Below are positions 18,802 to 28,586 of a stretch of 64,000 bases of DNA, piece after piece. The position numbers and the translations under genes are program-made. The stretch comes from G963663735 sp963663735 (GTDB taxonomy: Bacteria; Acidobacteriota; UBA6911; RPQK01; JAPXNP01), in contig CAXXHN010000002.1 of assembly GCA_963663735.2 (NCBI GenBank), forward strand, positions 1,364,001 through 1,428,000, written 5' to 3'. The notes under the pieces were generated by a model, which saw only the letters and a program-made list of their open reading frames with translations, made no database searches and was not told where the DNA came from. Numbering within the stretch: position 1 is the first letter of the stretch; each line of letters starts with the position of its first letter.

Positions 18802-19245
18802 TTATTTCCCGCAGGATCGCTGGTTCCTGAACCTCATTCTCAGTAAATCAAACCCGGTTTCCTCATGGGTATGTTGCTCCAGCAATTTAAATCCATACTT
18901 GTCATAAAAGGCTCTTCCAATTGTATTTTTTTTAAATACCTCAACTTCCAGTTCCTCATGCAAGAAGGCAACATGATCCATAAGTCCAGTGCCAATTCCT
19001 CGCCCCTGGCAATCAGGTTTGACAAAAAGAGCCCCAACTTCGTTCCCCATCATGGAGATGAAGCCAAGCAGGAAAGCTCCCTCCGCATATACCCAGGTTT
19101 CAGTATTTGGCAAATATATTTCACGGACACTGATCTTTTCCTTTTCCATGAAATCTGAATCAAGGAACGGATGGGCAAGTGACGATGCCTGGAACCAGAT
19201 GTCCAGGATTTGTTCAGTATCTGATTCTCTCTGTTTTCTAATCAT
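18802..19245 (-). CDS. GNAT-family N-acetyltransferase (YjaB-like)
   Basis: 147 residues, one GNAT fold: IRKQRESDTEQILDIWFQAS at the N-terminus, the acetyl-CoA loop VKPDCQGRGIGTGLMDH (Q/RxxGxG/A) and a C-terminal GRAFYDKYGFKLLEQ. The layout LAHPFLDSDFM and EETGFDLLRMRF is typical of the YjaB/YafP-like group. It transfers acetyl to an amine of a small molecule or protein; the substrate is unknown. Cytoplasmic, no signal. Confidence 0.88.
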   Translation of the reverse strand: MIRKQRESDTEQILDIWFQASSLAHPFLDSDFMEKEKISVREIYLPNTETWVYAEGAFLLGFISMMGNEVGALFVKPDCQGRGIGTGLMDHVAFLHEELEVEVFKKNTIGRAFYDKYGFKLLEQHTHEETGFDLLRMRFRNQRSCGK

Positions 19246-19321
19246 AAGAATCTGCGGGTATGATAGTTTCCAGGAATTACCACCATAATATCCATGTTAA
19301 TAAGCTACTGAAACTCCTTGC

Positions 19322-21367
19322 TCACAACACGAAGGCCAGCTTGATGAACAGGATGTCTCCCTGCTCTCCCCTTTCTCCGAACCGGGCTGATCCCTTCTGG
19401 TAGGCCAGCTGGATCTGGCCAAAGGGAGGCTGGAAGCGCCAGGCGAATACGGCCTGTATGTTACGCTTATCTATGGCAGAGTTGGTCTGGAAAAAAAACT
19501 TCAAAAAAAGGTCTTTATTAAAATACTGGGTAGCCCTTACGGAATGGATCCAGGTGCTGTCAAGATCAGGATCAGGATCCAGGCTCAAGCGGGACAAACC
19601 ATATTCCAGCGACAGGTCCTCCGTCAGTTTGCGTTTCAGGTCAGCCCCGATCAAGGTGAAGTCAGAATCGTAATTACGGCCTGTCGTCCAGCTCACTGTT
19701 CCTGACTGCCACTCGCGGGTATTATACCCGGCCTGGACCATACTCTGGCGGTTACGAAATCCTTTTTCAAAAAGGATGTATTCCTCTTCATGGCGTACTT
19801 CAAAGCTGAGTTTATTCTTAAGGTCAAAACTCAGCGAATTCCATACATCCCAGGAGCGGAGTGTGTTATCCATACCCCAATAGATATTATAGTTGGAGCC
19901 GTAATTAATTTTTTCAAGAAAGGATCCATTGATCCAGAGAATCTTTTCAAGAGCAGAGTCCAGTTCATTCCGATTGTCATCTCGGATGTACCCTACAGAA
20001 TTGACATTATCACCGAAAAACTCGCCCAGGTGAGTGTACCGGAGATGAACATGAAATGTGGAAGTGTCGTGGCTGGGCCTGAGAAAAAATGCCATGTCAG
20101 TTTTGGCGGCATCTCCATAACCGACTGCCAGTTGTCCGGTGAGATTGAAAGTATCTGAAAGAAAAAGGGCAGTGTCAACGCCTGCCGTCCCTTGATTATG
20201 ACCATCGACCAGGCGATTGGCGCTCAGGAACCCTATCGAGGAATTACTCATAATATCGCGCTTGAGCCGGAACACGGTAAAATTGCCTGAACCTGCTCCC
20301 GAAGCATCATCCCTGGTCTGGGCCGAAAGCATGGAAATCTCACTTCCCCCCACCTTGCCGTAGATCTTAGCCCCACCGTAGATGTCGGAGATCCGGCGGG
20401 AGTAAAAGAGCCTTATGCGCTGGTCATAAGAAGCGTTTCCCTCCATGAAAAAGTTTCTCTTCTCCGGGAGGTCCAGCTCAAAACGGGTCAGGTTGATCTG
20501 CTCCTGGTCGGCTTCGACCGTGGCAAAATCGGGATTTATGGTGAGATGCCCGGACAGAGAGGGCGTAAAGTCATATCGGGCATCGAGGCCTGCTTCAACA
20601 CTGGTTTTTTCTCTCTCCTCAAACTGGGTGAGAAGATGGGGAATAATTTCCAGGCGACGTCCGCCTTCCGACAGGTCCAGTCCGGTGAGGGCTCCGTTTC
20701 CGTCCATCTTACGGTAATCTTCCAGGGGGCCAGTCCAGAAACTTTTTTCCAGGTTGCGGGGCAGGTAGCGGCTTGCCTGGAATCCCCAGGTCTGGTTCTT
20801 GCCGACCCGGTGTTTGACCGTGGAAAACGGGATTGCCATTTCCGCGCTCCACCCTTCCGGAATGCGGGTGCCTGCTGACTGCCAGACTCCGTCCCAGGTT
20901 GTATCCGCCACCCGGCCGTTGTCTGAGATCAGGCCGTCGTGCTGTACCCCCAATGGATTGGTGCGGAAATAGTATCCGGTACGCATGTCATGAAATGTAT
21001 CGAGGAGAATATCCACGCTGTCGGTTCCCATGCGCAGATTATCGCGGCCCGTACCCAGCACTAACTTTTCAGGTTCAGGATCCCAGCATTTGAATCCGAA
21101 ATAGATATTGGTGTCGTCGTAGAGTACCCGTAGTTCGGTTCGAACCGTGGCCGAAACTCCCTTGTCAGGCTCAAACTGAATGTAATCACCGAGTACAGGA
21201 GCACCTTCCCAAGTTTCGTCATCCAGGATTCCGTCAATAACCGGGGGGGAATCAACCTTCAAAGGCGCTGCAGTGCGGTTAGGTCCGTCCCCTGCCAGAA
21301 TTCCGGAGAGGCAGATTTGAAAGATTACCGCAATTATTGTCCCCTTATGCTGTTTCATGCGTGCCAT
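19322..21367 (-). CDS. Outer-membrane beta-barrel protein with N-terminal CBM9-like domain (DUF5916 type)
   Basis: 681 residues. Signal peptide (about 1-26), then a CBM9-like beta-sandwich (PVIDGILDDETWEGAPVLGD through DSVDILLDTFHDMRTGYYF), then a long region rich in alternating amphipathic strands ending FIKLAFVL, as in an outer-membrane barrel. This two-part layout is the DUF5916 type. It is likely a surface carbohydrate-binding or transport protein. A homologous gene (22207-24492) lies divergently on the other strand with only a small membrane-protein gene between them; both share PEKRNFFMEGN / ERRPFFLENADFF and LFYSRRI / LFFSRRI. Confidence 0.85.
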   Translation of the reverse strand: MARMKQHKGTIIAVIFQICLSGILAGDGPNRTAAPLKVDSPPVIDGILDDETWEGAPVLGDYIQFEPDKGVSATVRTELRVLYDDTNIYFGFKCWDPEPEKLVLGTGRDNLRMGTDSVDILLDTFHDMRTGYYFRTNPLGVQHDGLISDNGRVADTTWDGVWQSAGTRIPEGWSAEMAIPFSTVKHRVGKNQTWGFQASRYLPRNLEKSFWTGPLEDYRKMDGNGALTGLDLSEGGRRLEIIPHLLTQFEEREKTSVEAGLDARYDFTPSLSGHLTINPDFATVEADQEQINLTRFELDLPEKRNFFMEGNASYDQRIRLFYSRRISDIYGGAKIYGKVGGSEISMLSAQTRDDASGAGSGNFTVFRLKRDIMSNSSIGFLSANRLVDGHNQGTAGVDTALFLSDTFNLTGQLAVGYGDAAKTDMAFFLRPSHDTSTFHVHLRYTHLGEFFGDNVNSVGYIRDDNRNELDSALEKILWINGSFLEKINYGSNYNIYWGMDNTLRSWDVWNSLSFDLKNKLSFEVRHEEEYILFEKGFRNRQSMVQAGYNTREWQSGTVSWTTGRNYDSDFTLIGADLKRKLTEDLSLEYGLSRLSLDPDPDLDSTWIHSVRATQYFNKDLFLKFFFQTNSAIDKRNIQAVFAWRFQPPFGQIQLAYQKGSARFGERGEQGDILFIKLAFVL

Positions 21368-21507
21368 TCATTTTCCCCAGAGTCAAATAACTCTACCTGT
21401 TCGCTGATAAAGGATCAAACAAATTGAAGAATGACTATCCAAATAAACGCAGGAAACGGAACCTAATCTGCGGCTTTTCCGTTTCTATGTAAAGAGGATT
21501 AAAAAAA

Positions 21508-21711
21508 ATGACTAAATTTCTACTATGGATACTGCTGTTCGTTATCTGCTGGCCCGCGGCAATTCTGGCCCTGATCCTGTACCCGTTTGTCTGGCTGATC
21601 TCCCTGCCGCTGCGGCTGATAGGAATAACCATCACTGCGGTATTTGATCTTTTTAAAGCAATCATTACCCTGCCCGCCAGAATAATCGGCGGAAAACCTC
21701 TGAAGAATTGA
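21508..21711 (+). CDS. Small two-helix membrane protein
   Basis: 67 residues, nearly all hydrophobic: an N-terminal helix (FLLWILLFVICWPAAILALI) and a second hydrophobic/amphipathic stretch (LIGITITAVFDLFKAIITL) with a basic tail (RIIGGKPLKN). AGAGGA lies upstream of the ATG at a fitting distance, and composition is consistent with a real gene. No recognised family. It sits in the divergent space between two homologous CBM9/barrel genes. Role unknown. Confidence 0.65.
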   Translation: MTKFLLWILLFVICWPAAILALILYPFVWLISLPLRLIGITITAVFDLFKAIITLPARIIGGKPLKN

Positions 21712-22206
21712 CGGCTTCCGAGGATCAACCTTAACACCTTAAAGGCATCGCGCAAGTGTGCCGTATAGCGTTTCTCACTAATCCATAAGTAACTGGCGCA
21801 TCCTGCCCCATTTACGGAACCAGTTAAGTTTCAAGTCAGTTTGAGCAATGAACTGTAAAGGGTGGAGTGAGAATCTCAAACGATATTGACACCAATTCCG
21901 TCACTGATCCCGACCCGGATAATCCCAGTCGGAATTCCGGATCAAGCTTCTCATTGTGAGGAAAAGATTCATAAAAAATTCTCTTTTTATCCTATTTTTC
22001 CCAAAATGCCCCTCCCTCTTTAAAAACCGTGGAATGTTCAACCTTTTCCCGTATAATGCTGCTATCGGCCATTGGGACAGGTGGGTTCTCTCTACCGGGA
22101 AGATCTCTTCGCGACTTGTCACTGTCGCCCGGATTTCCCGTTTAAAAAAAAAGCAGGCTCCATCCCAACAATGGAATCAGTCTTATTAAAAATGAAAGAA
22201 TAACTA
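21712..22206. other. Intergenic stretch before the plus-strand barrel gene
   Basis: A TATAAT at 22052-22057 lacks a convincing -35. It is the only promoter-like element I see, 150 bases before the TTG start at 22207. No gene, hairpin or repeat is convincing. Confidence 0.35.
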
Positions 22207-24492
22207 TTGCAACGTTATCAATACAATATAAAGATATCATTGTTGATTTTTTTAACAGTTTTATTTCCCTGCCTGGCGATCGCTCAGGACTCTCCTCCTA
22301 TTCGTCCGACCATAACCATACCCAGGACTGATCGGGCACCTGCGCTTGAAGACTTTCTGGATATGAAACCTGGTCCTGAAATAGAAGGCAAACTCCTGAA
22401 AATCACAGGATTCACCCAGACCCTGGCCCGCGACGGAGAGCCGGTAAGCCAGCCAACTGATGCCTATGTTGGTTACGACAGTGAGAATATTTACATCATT
22501 GTTGTCGCATTTGACCGGGAACCCGACAAAATTCGGGCCCGGATGACTCCACGGGAGAGTTTCCGAGGTGATGACAAGGTTGATGTGTTCCTGGATACTT
22601 TCCACGATGAACGCCGCGCCTACGGTTTCACCTGTAATGCACTGGGTGTACAGATGGACGGTCGCTGGAGAGAAGGTGGAAACTTTGATTCTTCTTTTAA
22701 CGCTCTGTGGCATTCTAAAGGAAAACTTACAGATCAGGGTTATGTCACCTGGATGTCAATCCCATTCAAAAGCCTGCGTTTTCCCGCTGTAAAAAACCAG
22801 GAGTGGGGACTGGTCCTGATCCGCTGGATTCCTCGCAACAATGAGCAGTCCACCTGGCCCTGGGTTACCAGCAAAATAGCCGGGAGGCTCAACCAGGGTG
22901 CAACCATGCTGGGAATTGAAGACATTTCACCAGGCAGGGATATCCAGTTAGTCCCTTATGGCTTTCTCCGCTCCTTTCGGGCTCTGGACGACAGGAATCC
23001 TGACCAGGTCAGGTTCAACAGCAAAAATGCCGATCCTGATGCGGGGCTTGATGCCAAATTTGTCATCAAAAACCGCTTCGCCCTGGACCTTGCCATAAAT
23101 CCAGATTTCAGCCAGGTCGAGTCTGACGAACCGCAGATTACCGTCAACCGCCGCTTTGAGGTCTTTTTCAAGGAGAGACGGCCTTTTTTCCTGGAAAATG
23201 CGGATTTTTTCGTAACTCCAATCAACCTGTTCTTCAGCCGCCGCATAGCTGATCCACAGTTCGGAATCCGTTTCACCGGAAAACAGGGCCCCTATACCAT
23301 CGGAACACTTATAGCCGACGATGAATCGCCCGGAAAAGCTGTGCTCTCGGATGATCCACTTTCGGGATCCAGGGCCCGGTTCGGTGTCGTGAGAATAAAC
23401 CGCGACCTTTTCCGGGAAGCAACCGTCGGAGTTCTTTTGACCGACCGGGAATACGAGGGAGGTTATAACCGTGTGGGAAGTGTGGACACCAGGTTCAAGC
23501 TGAATCCCAACTGGACGGCCATGTTCCAGGCGGCAACCAGCTCAACCCAGTCTCTCGACGGAACCATCAAGGCAGGCCCAGCCTATTCAGCAGAGCTTCA
23601 GCGCGAAGGTCGGCACTTTACCCAAAAAACAGAGTATCTCGACATAAGCCCGGATTTCCGCACTCTGGCTGGTTTTGTAAACCGGACCAATATCCGCAGC
23701 GCCAGCCAGGAATTCATGTATACTTTCCGGCCCCAAGGGAAATATCTTATTTCCTGGGGTCCTTCAGTGGAGGGAAGTGGGATCTGGGATCACAACAACA
23801 CCAGGCTGGACTGGGAAATTGATGCCCAGATTGCCTGGGAATTCAACCGTCAAACCACACTTAAACTATTCTATAAACCAGGACGGGAACGGATCAGGCC
23901 CGAGGATTTCACCGGCCTCACTGAAGACCTGGATTTTTCGATCCGCAGCCATGGCCTCTCATTCAGTTCTCAGTACATTTCCCAGCTTAACTTCAACGGA
24001 TCCTACGAATTCGGGAAACAGGTCAATTTTGTTCCTCTTTTTGGCGAGAATCCTTATCTTGCTGATTCTACCGAGGCAAATTTCGGCTTAACCTTGCGGC
24101 CGAACCGGCATCTGCTCAGTGACAACACTTATGTACTGGCAAGGCTTACAAACATGGGCACGGGGGACAATATCTTCACCAACCATATCCTCCGTTCCAG
24201 ATGGAACTGGCAGTTCAATCCCCAGCTGGCCCTGCGTGTCATTCTCCAGTATGACACCGTCCTGGCCAATCAGGCACTGAGCAGGCTGGAGGATCAAAAA
24301 AAGCTTAATGCTGATTTCTTATTCACCTACCTGATCAATCCCTGGACAGCTCTCCATGTCGGCTACAATGGAAACAGGCAGAATCTGACTATCCGACCTA
24401 CGGCCATCGGCAGTGAAGTCATCCGCACTGATGACATGATGCAGGATGCCCGGCAATTCTTCATCAAATTTTCCTACCTCTTTCAATTTTGA
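22207..24492 (+). CDS. Outer-membrane beta-barrel protein with N-terminal CBM9-like domain (DUF5916 type)
   Basis: 761 residues from a TTG start (weak ribosome-binding site). Signal peptide (ISLLIFLTVLFPCLAIAQ), a CBM9-like domain (about 45-220; DDKVDVFLDTFHDERRAYGF and QMDGRWREGGNFD) and a long barrel region ending FFIKFSYLFQF with a terminal aromatic, typical of outer-membrane proteins. It is homologous to the 681-residue protein on the opposite strand. Probably a surface glycan-binding or transport component. The start could be a little further downstream, but the signal peptide begins close to this TTG. Confidence 0.85.
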   Translation: MQRYQYNIKISLLIFLTVLFPCLAIAQDSPPIRPTITIPRTDRAPALEDFLDMKPGPEIEGKLLKITGFTQTLARDGEPVSQPTDAYVGYDSENIYIIVVAFDREPDKIRARMTPRESFRGDDKVDVFLDTFHDERRAYGFTCNALGVQMDGRWREGGNFDSSFNALWHSKGKLTDQGYVTWMSIPFKSLRFPAVKNQEWGLVLIRWIPRNNEQSTWPWVTSKIAGRLNQGATMLGIEDISPGRDIQLVPYGFLRSFRALDDRNPDQVRFNSKNADPDAGLDAKFVIKNRFALDLAINPDFSQVESDEPQITVNRRFEVFFKERRPFFLENADFFVTPINLFFSRRIADPQFGIRFTGKQGPYTIGTLIADDESPGKAVLSDDPLSGSRARFGVVRINRDLFREATVGVLLTDREYEGGYNRVGSVDTRFKLNPNWTAMFQAATSSTQSLDGTIKAGPAYSAELQREGRHFTQKTEYLDISPDFRTLAGFVNRTNIRSASQEFMYTFRPQGKYLISWGPSVEGSGIWDHNNTRLDWEIDAQIAWEFNRQTTLKLFYKPGRERIRPEDFTGLTEDLDFSIRSHGLSFSSQYISQLNFNGSYEFGKQVNFVPLFGENPYLADSTEANFGLTLRPNRHLLSDNTYVLARLTNMGTGDNIFTNHILRSRWNWQFNPQLALRVILQYDTVLANQALSRLEDQKKLNADFLFTYLINPWTALHVGYNGNRQNLTIRPTAIGSEVIRTDDMMQDARQFFIKFSYLFQF

Positions 24493-24616
24493 AATATGGG
24501 AGAACTCGGCCTGGTCTTGATAGCCTTGTTAGCACCAATCAGTAAAATGTTCTGGTCCAACAAAATTCAGGTATAATAGTCCTTTAGTTCTATGTCCAAA
24601 CCAGGAGGAAAAAACC

Positions 24617-24832
24617 ATGACACGCAATTCCGCTTTGAAAATCGTCAATCCCGTAATCGGTCTTTTATTCCTGAGCCAGTTCCTGACCGCTGTTTTTCAC
24701 GGTTCACTTTCCCATGAAGCATACGAATTGTTGCATGAAGGCGGAGGGCTGGTCCTTACAGCCTTGATTGTGCTGCACCTGATCCTTAACTGGGGCTGGA
24801 TAAAAGCCAGTTACTTCAAAAGCGGAAAATGA
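24617..24832 (+). CDS. Small DUF4405-like membrane protein (possible haem-binding)
   Basis: 71 residues with two membrane helices (IVNPVIGLLFLSQFLTAVFHG and GGLVLTALIVLHLILNWGWI). Histidines in FHG, LSHEAYELLHEGG and LHLILNW match the DUF4405/cytochrome-b561-like pattern, in which paired His residues hold haem. AGGAGG precedes the ATG at ideal distance, and a TATAAT lies at 24572-24577. Cytoplasmic-membrane protein; its electron-transfer partner is not visible nearby. Confidence 0.75.
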   Translation: MTRNSALKIVNPVIGLLFLSQFLTAVFHGSLSHEAYELLHEGGGLVLTALIVLHLILNWGWIKASYFKSGK

Positions 24833-25001
24833 GCCTGATCCTGGGAGGGATAGACATTCCAAATAATTCGCCGCATCGACTATCGTCTCTTCCCATCGGT
24901 CTGTTCTCTCTAAAAGTGACACCCTCTATCAGGATAAGACCGTAACTCTGTCCTGACTTATGTATACGCCACCGCAGCAGTCAGCTTATGAAAAATGAGG
25001 G

Positions 25002-27149
25002 CTATAGTCTTTTAGCCTGAATCCAAAAAAACTCAAGGGGAAACATGGTTTGAATTAACTCCCTTAAAGCAGCTTTTGCTTCTTCCTTTTCATTGTCTAC
25101 TGATCGCTTATAAATGGCTGAGATTTCAGCAATAGCACTTGATTTCGTACCAATATCTTCAATTAAACCGGCTATTTTAAAGGCGTTAACAAAATCTCCT
25201 TCGCCGGCATTGGCACTGGCCCTGGCACAATCCCTTAAAGCCACATCCCGATCATAGGCTATGATGATTGCCTTGGCGACCTTTAATGCGTTGGTACAAT
25301 CGCCGGCATTAAGATAACTCTTTACAATTTCGGCTTTCAACCTGGATCTGGAATACACAGTATCGATTCCATTGATAAACTGTAAAGCCTCATCACAAAA
25401 TCCATTCTCCTGGCAATGGCTTACAACTTTTCTGGCAGAAATATCGCGTGTCTGCCAATCTTCAATCGCCCTGGCAATTTCCAGAGCCCGGGTAAAAGCA
25501 CCTGCTTCGCAATATCCTGTCACAATATTTCCCATTACCCTGGGTTTTACGTATTTATTTTTTATTGTAATCGCCACTTCATAAGCATTTTGGAGCGCAA
25601 GAAAAGCCTCTTGCTTTTTCTGGGCTTTTCCAAACTTTTCAGCAATCCTTACAAACTCTCCAGCTTTGCCGCTGCCATCCTCCATAGCGCCGGCAGAATC
25701 CATGGCAAGCCGAAAGATCTCATCAGCTTTCTTATTATTCCCGGCAGAAAAATAGGCTAATGCGACCGCAGCCAACGTAGAGGATCTGGACCGATCAATG
25801 CCTATCCCGTTAGCTTTTTTCAATACTCTTGATAAACTTTTTATATCCCCAGCTTCGCCAATGATCAACGCGATTTCTTTTAGCGAGGAACTCATTACAT
25901 CATCATCTCTAATCTTCTCTAATTCCTTAAAGGCTTCCTCAAACTTATCTTCTATGGCGTAGTGCAGAGCAAAATCCGCATGAGCCTGATCCTTCCAGTA
26001 ATCAAATGAATTAACCCCGACCTCTTCGAGCATTTGATTAACTATTAAATCTGCTTTCTTTGTATCTCCGATTTCGTTATAAAGGTATGCTATTCGAACC
26101 ATTGTTTTGGGTTTAGCCCAAAAATGATCCAGTTTTCCGGCAGCATCAAGTGCCAGTTCCAAAAACTCCAAAGCCAGTTTGGTTTCTCCTGCACTACTGT
26201 ATGCAGCTGCCGTTTCAGCCAAATCATCCCCATAAAAGGGTTCAAATCCTCCAGACTTCCATCGATTCAACACACTTTTAATTATTTTTTCGTCTTTTTT
26301 CTCATTGCTTACATTCAGATACTTATCGACAACCTTAATTAAGACACTGGTTTGCCGATCTTCACTCAACCTGGAGGCTACAATTTCCAACGCTTTAGAT
26401 AGATCCTCAACATCAACATATTTTTTCGCTATTAATCCAAATGCAACCTGGTCATCATTTTTCTCCGCAATATTAAGCGCTTTCTGGAGAAGCTCGGAGG
26501 CTTTCTCCCAATCTCCCTTTTCAATACAAACACCGGCTATCTCCGCCAGAGCACGGCTTTTTTCTTCTTCGTCGACTATGGTTTCCGTAAGCTCAATAGA
26601 AGAATTATATCCTCCGGATTCTGCATAAATAACAGCGACACTGGTGGTAAACCCATCTTTTTCTTTCGCAATATCAATTGACTTAAGAGCCTTTTCAGCC
26701 AGGTCAAACCGGCCTGCCCTGGCGTACTTTTGCGCGATTCCCCCGACAACTCTGCCCTGTACCTTCTCGTCCTTAATGCTCCAGGCGACCAGCAGAGATA
26801 AGGTGAACGGGTCTTTTTCTGCGCTCGAAAGAGAGAAAAGGGAGTTCCCTATTTTCCAGCGCACAGTATCCAGATCCAGGCCCATTAACCTGATCTGATT
26901 ATTCTCAAGAGCGCTGGCCATATCAGAAGATGAATAGTCGATAAGTATTTTTTCAATATTAGCACGAGCTTTTTCAAACCCTGCGAAGGCCTCAGCATAG
27001 GTTTCCGCATTATCTCTGACTTCCTGCATGATCAGAGAGCTTTCCTGAAATAATCTTTCTGCCGGATCTTCTCCTTGAGCTGCACTCAACGGATTGATCA
27101 TGAAATAGATCAATAGAGATAAAGTGGTTGATATCAATTTCGTCTCCAC
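25002..27149 (-). CDS. Exported alpha-solenoid (TPR-like repeat) protein
   Basis: 715 residues: signal peptide (ISTTLSLLIYFMINPLSAAQ), then an all-helical array of 30-40-residue repeats. Typical units are KYARAGRFDLAEKALKSID and GVCIEKGDWEKASELLQKAL; others are YSSAGETKLALEFLELALDA and GYCEAGAFTRALEIARAIED. The repeated A-x3-Y-x3-G-x4-A pattern is TPR-like. The role is likely protein-protein binding in the periplasm. No catalytic domain is visible. It stands alone, with no close operon partner. Confidence 0.82.
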   Translation of the reverse strand: METKLISTTLSLLIYFMINPLSAAQGEDPAERLFQESSLIMQEVRDNAETYAEAFAGFEKARANIEKILIDYSSSDMASALENNQIRLMGLDLDTVRWKIGNSLFSLSSAEKDPFTLSLLVAWSIKDEKVQGRVVGGIAQKYARAGRFDLAEKALKSIDIAKEKDGFTTSVAVIYAESGGYNSSIELTETIVDEEEKSRALAEIAGVCIEKGDWEKASELLQKALNIAEKNDDQVAFGLIAKKYVDVEDLSKALEIVASRLSEDRQTSVLIKVVDKYLNVSNEKKDEKIIKSVLNRWKSGGFEPFYGDDLAETAAAYSSAGETKLALEFLELALDAAGKLDHFWAKPKTMVRIAYLYNEIGDTKKADLIVNQMLEEVGVNSFDYWKDQAHADFALHYAIEDKFEEAFKELEKIRDDDVMSSSLKEIALIIGEAGDIKSLSRVLKKANGIGIDRSRSSTLAAVALAYFSAGNNKKADEIFRLAMDSAGAMEDGSGKAGEFVRIAEKFGKAQKKQEAFLALQNAYEVAITIKNKYVKPRVMGNIVTGYCEAGAFTRALEIARAIEDWQTRDISARKVVSHCQENGFCDEALQFINGIDTVYSRSRLKAEIVKSYLNAGDCTNALKVAKAIIIAYDRDVALRDCARASANAGEGDFVNAFKIAGLIEDIGTKSSAIAEISAIYKRSVDNEKEEAKAALRELIQTMFPLEFFWIQAKRL

Positions 27150-27185
27150 ATGACCTCCAATGTAATTCTGTCCTGACTAATTACT

Positions 27186-27208
27186 GTTACCTATGTCTTG
27201 ATTGATCC
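27186..27208. repeat. Dispersed intergenic repeat, copy A
   Basis: GTTACCTATGTCTTGATTG and the next four bases ATCC recur at 44555-44577 with a single difference (A to G at the eighth base). Weaker similarity continues about 40 bases further, around CTTGAATCTT. It lies in the gap upstream of the helical-repeat gene and downstream of nothing obvious. Origin is unknown. Confidence 0.55.
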
Positions 27209-27260
27209 TGATCCGGTCGATCTTGAACCTTGAATCTTGAACCGCGCGCCGAACGGCCTG

Positions 27261-28424
27261 CTATACCTTGATAAAAATCTTCCTCTTATAAAAGAAATAA
27301 AGGGCGTACCAGATTACCGCCAGGCTCAACAGGCTGTGCAAGACTGATCCCCAGGGACCCATGGCTTCCACCAGGGGACGTATGAAAGCTATTACGGCTT
27401 TGTCCACAGATCCCCGGGCCATCATGAAAATGATGTAGGCAAAAATCGAATTCATTCCGACCACCACCGGCACATATGTCCAGCGGGTCCATTTCTTCAC
27501 TTCAACCATCCAGTAGACCACCAGCAAACCGAGGATCACAAGGCCAGCGGAACAGAGAGTAAACGAAGCAGTCCAGATGTGCTTGATGATCGGAATCAGC
27601 GGGCTGAGCAAGAGGCCGAGAAACAGGCCAGCTATACCCGCTCCGGCAAGAATCCGCATGATTTGTTTCTGAGACCGACTGCTGCCAACAACCTTGCCGG
27701 TCATCATCCCGAAAATTATGGTTGCCGTGGCCGGGATCGCATTCAGGCCAACGTAGTGGCCTGAATAAGTTCTGCCCAGCATCCACATGTCAAAATCCCC
27801 GCCCAGATTCTGAAAACCCATCTCCCAGGGGCCGCCCGGGCCATTTCCCGGGTATAATATCCAGGTTATGGAATAAAGCAGCAGGATCCCGGCCGCCGCC
27901 AGGCCCTGTCCCAGTAAACTCCGGTTGATCACGAAAAACGCCAGGAAATAACCGATGGCAATCTGGTCAAGTACATTGATGAATCCTATGCTTGGTGAAC
28001 CGCTATGAATGGTTCCGATAACATTGGCGATGACAATCAACAGCACCGCGCGATGAATGACGTGCAGGAAAATCTTCTGGTGTGACAATCCCAGTGACCT
28101 TCGCTTGGCATAGGCGAACGGCATTGCCATACCAACCATGAACATGAATGCCGGCTGGATCAGGTCCCAGAAGGTCAGCCCCACCCAGGGAACATGTTCA
28201 ATCTGCCCCGCGAGAAACCCCAGCCAGGGATGCCCTTCAAATGCTGAAAATCCAAATCCCACCGAAATCAGGCAGATCATGATCAGCCCCCGATAGGCAT
28301 CCAGTGAAACCAGCCGCCTGGTTAAAGGAATTGCCTCAGGACAAGGCTGACCTGCCCCTTTCACTGCACCTGCGTCTGGCTTGTGTCTCCTGGCTTCCCC
28401 ATGATCCTCTCCGGTTCTATTCAT
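27261..28424 (-). CDS. DUF5009 membrane protein, heparan-alpha-glucosaminide acetyltransferase-like
   Basis: 387 residues from the ATG at 28424, which has a strong GGAGG upstream; the frame continues to 28448. It is a polytopic protein of about ten helices opening with RLVSLDAYRGLIMICLISVG, then WDLIQPAFMFMVGMAMPFAY and HRAVLLIVIANVIG. This is the DUF5009/NagX/HGSNAT-like family, which in known members moves acetyl groups across the membrane to amino sugars. It probably acetylates a periplasmic sugar. It shares strand and direction with the ZIP transporter upstream, separated by about 160 bases. Confidence 0.85.
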   Translation of the reverse strand: MNRTGEDHGEARRHKPDAGAVKGAGQPCPEAIPLTRRLVSLDAYRGLIMICLISVGFGFSAFEGHPWLGFLAGQIEHVPWVGLTFWDLIQPAFMFMVGMAMPFAYAKRRSLGLSHQKIFLHVIHRAVLLIVIANVIGTIHSGSPSIGFINVLDQIAIGYFLAFFVINRSLLGQGLAAAGILLLYSITWILYPGNGPGGPWEMGFQNLGGDFDMWMLGRTYSGHYVGLNAIPATATIIFGMMTGKVVGSSRSQKQIMRILAGAGIAGLFLGLLLSPLIPIIKHIWTASFTLCSAGLVILGLLVVYWMVEVKKWTRWTYVPVVVGMNSIFAYIIFMMARGSVDKAVIAFIRPLVEAMGPWGSVLHSLLSLAVIWYALYFFYKRKIFIKV

Positions 28425-28586
28425 AAATATTCCTCCGGGAATTATCAAAGCATAACCTGAAGTGAAAGTACAGGTGCAATGGTTGAGTGTTTTCAGCGTG
28501 TTAATTCAAAATATGAGTTTTAAAAATTCAAAATTTCCTTCACCGGTCTACCCTGGCATACAGGTCCAGAAATCAGGGGAAAAGGA

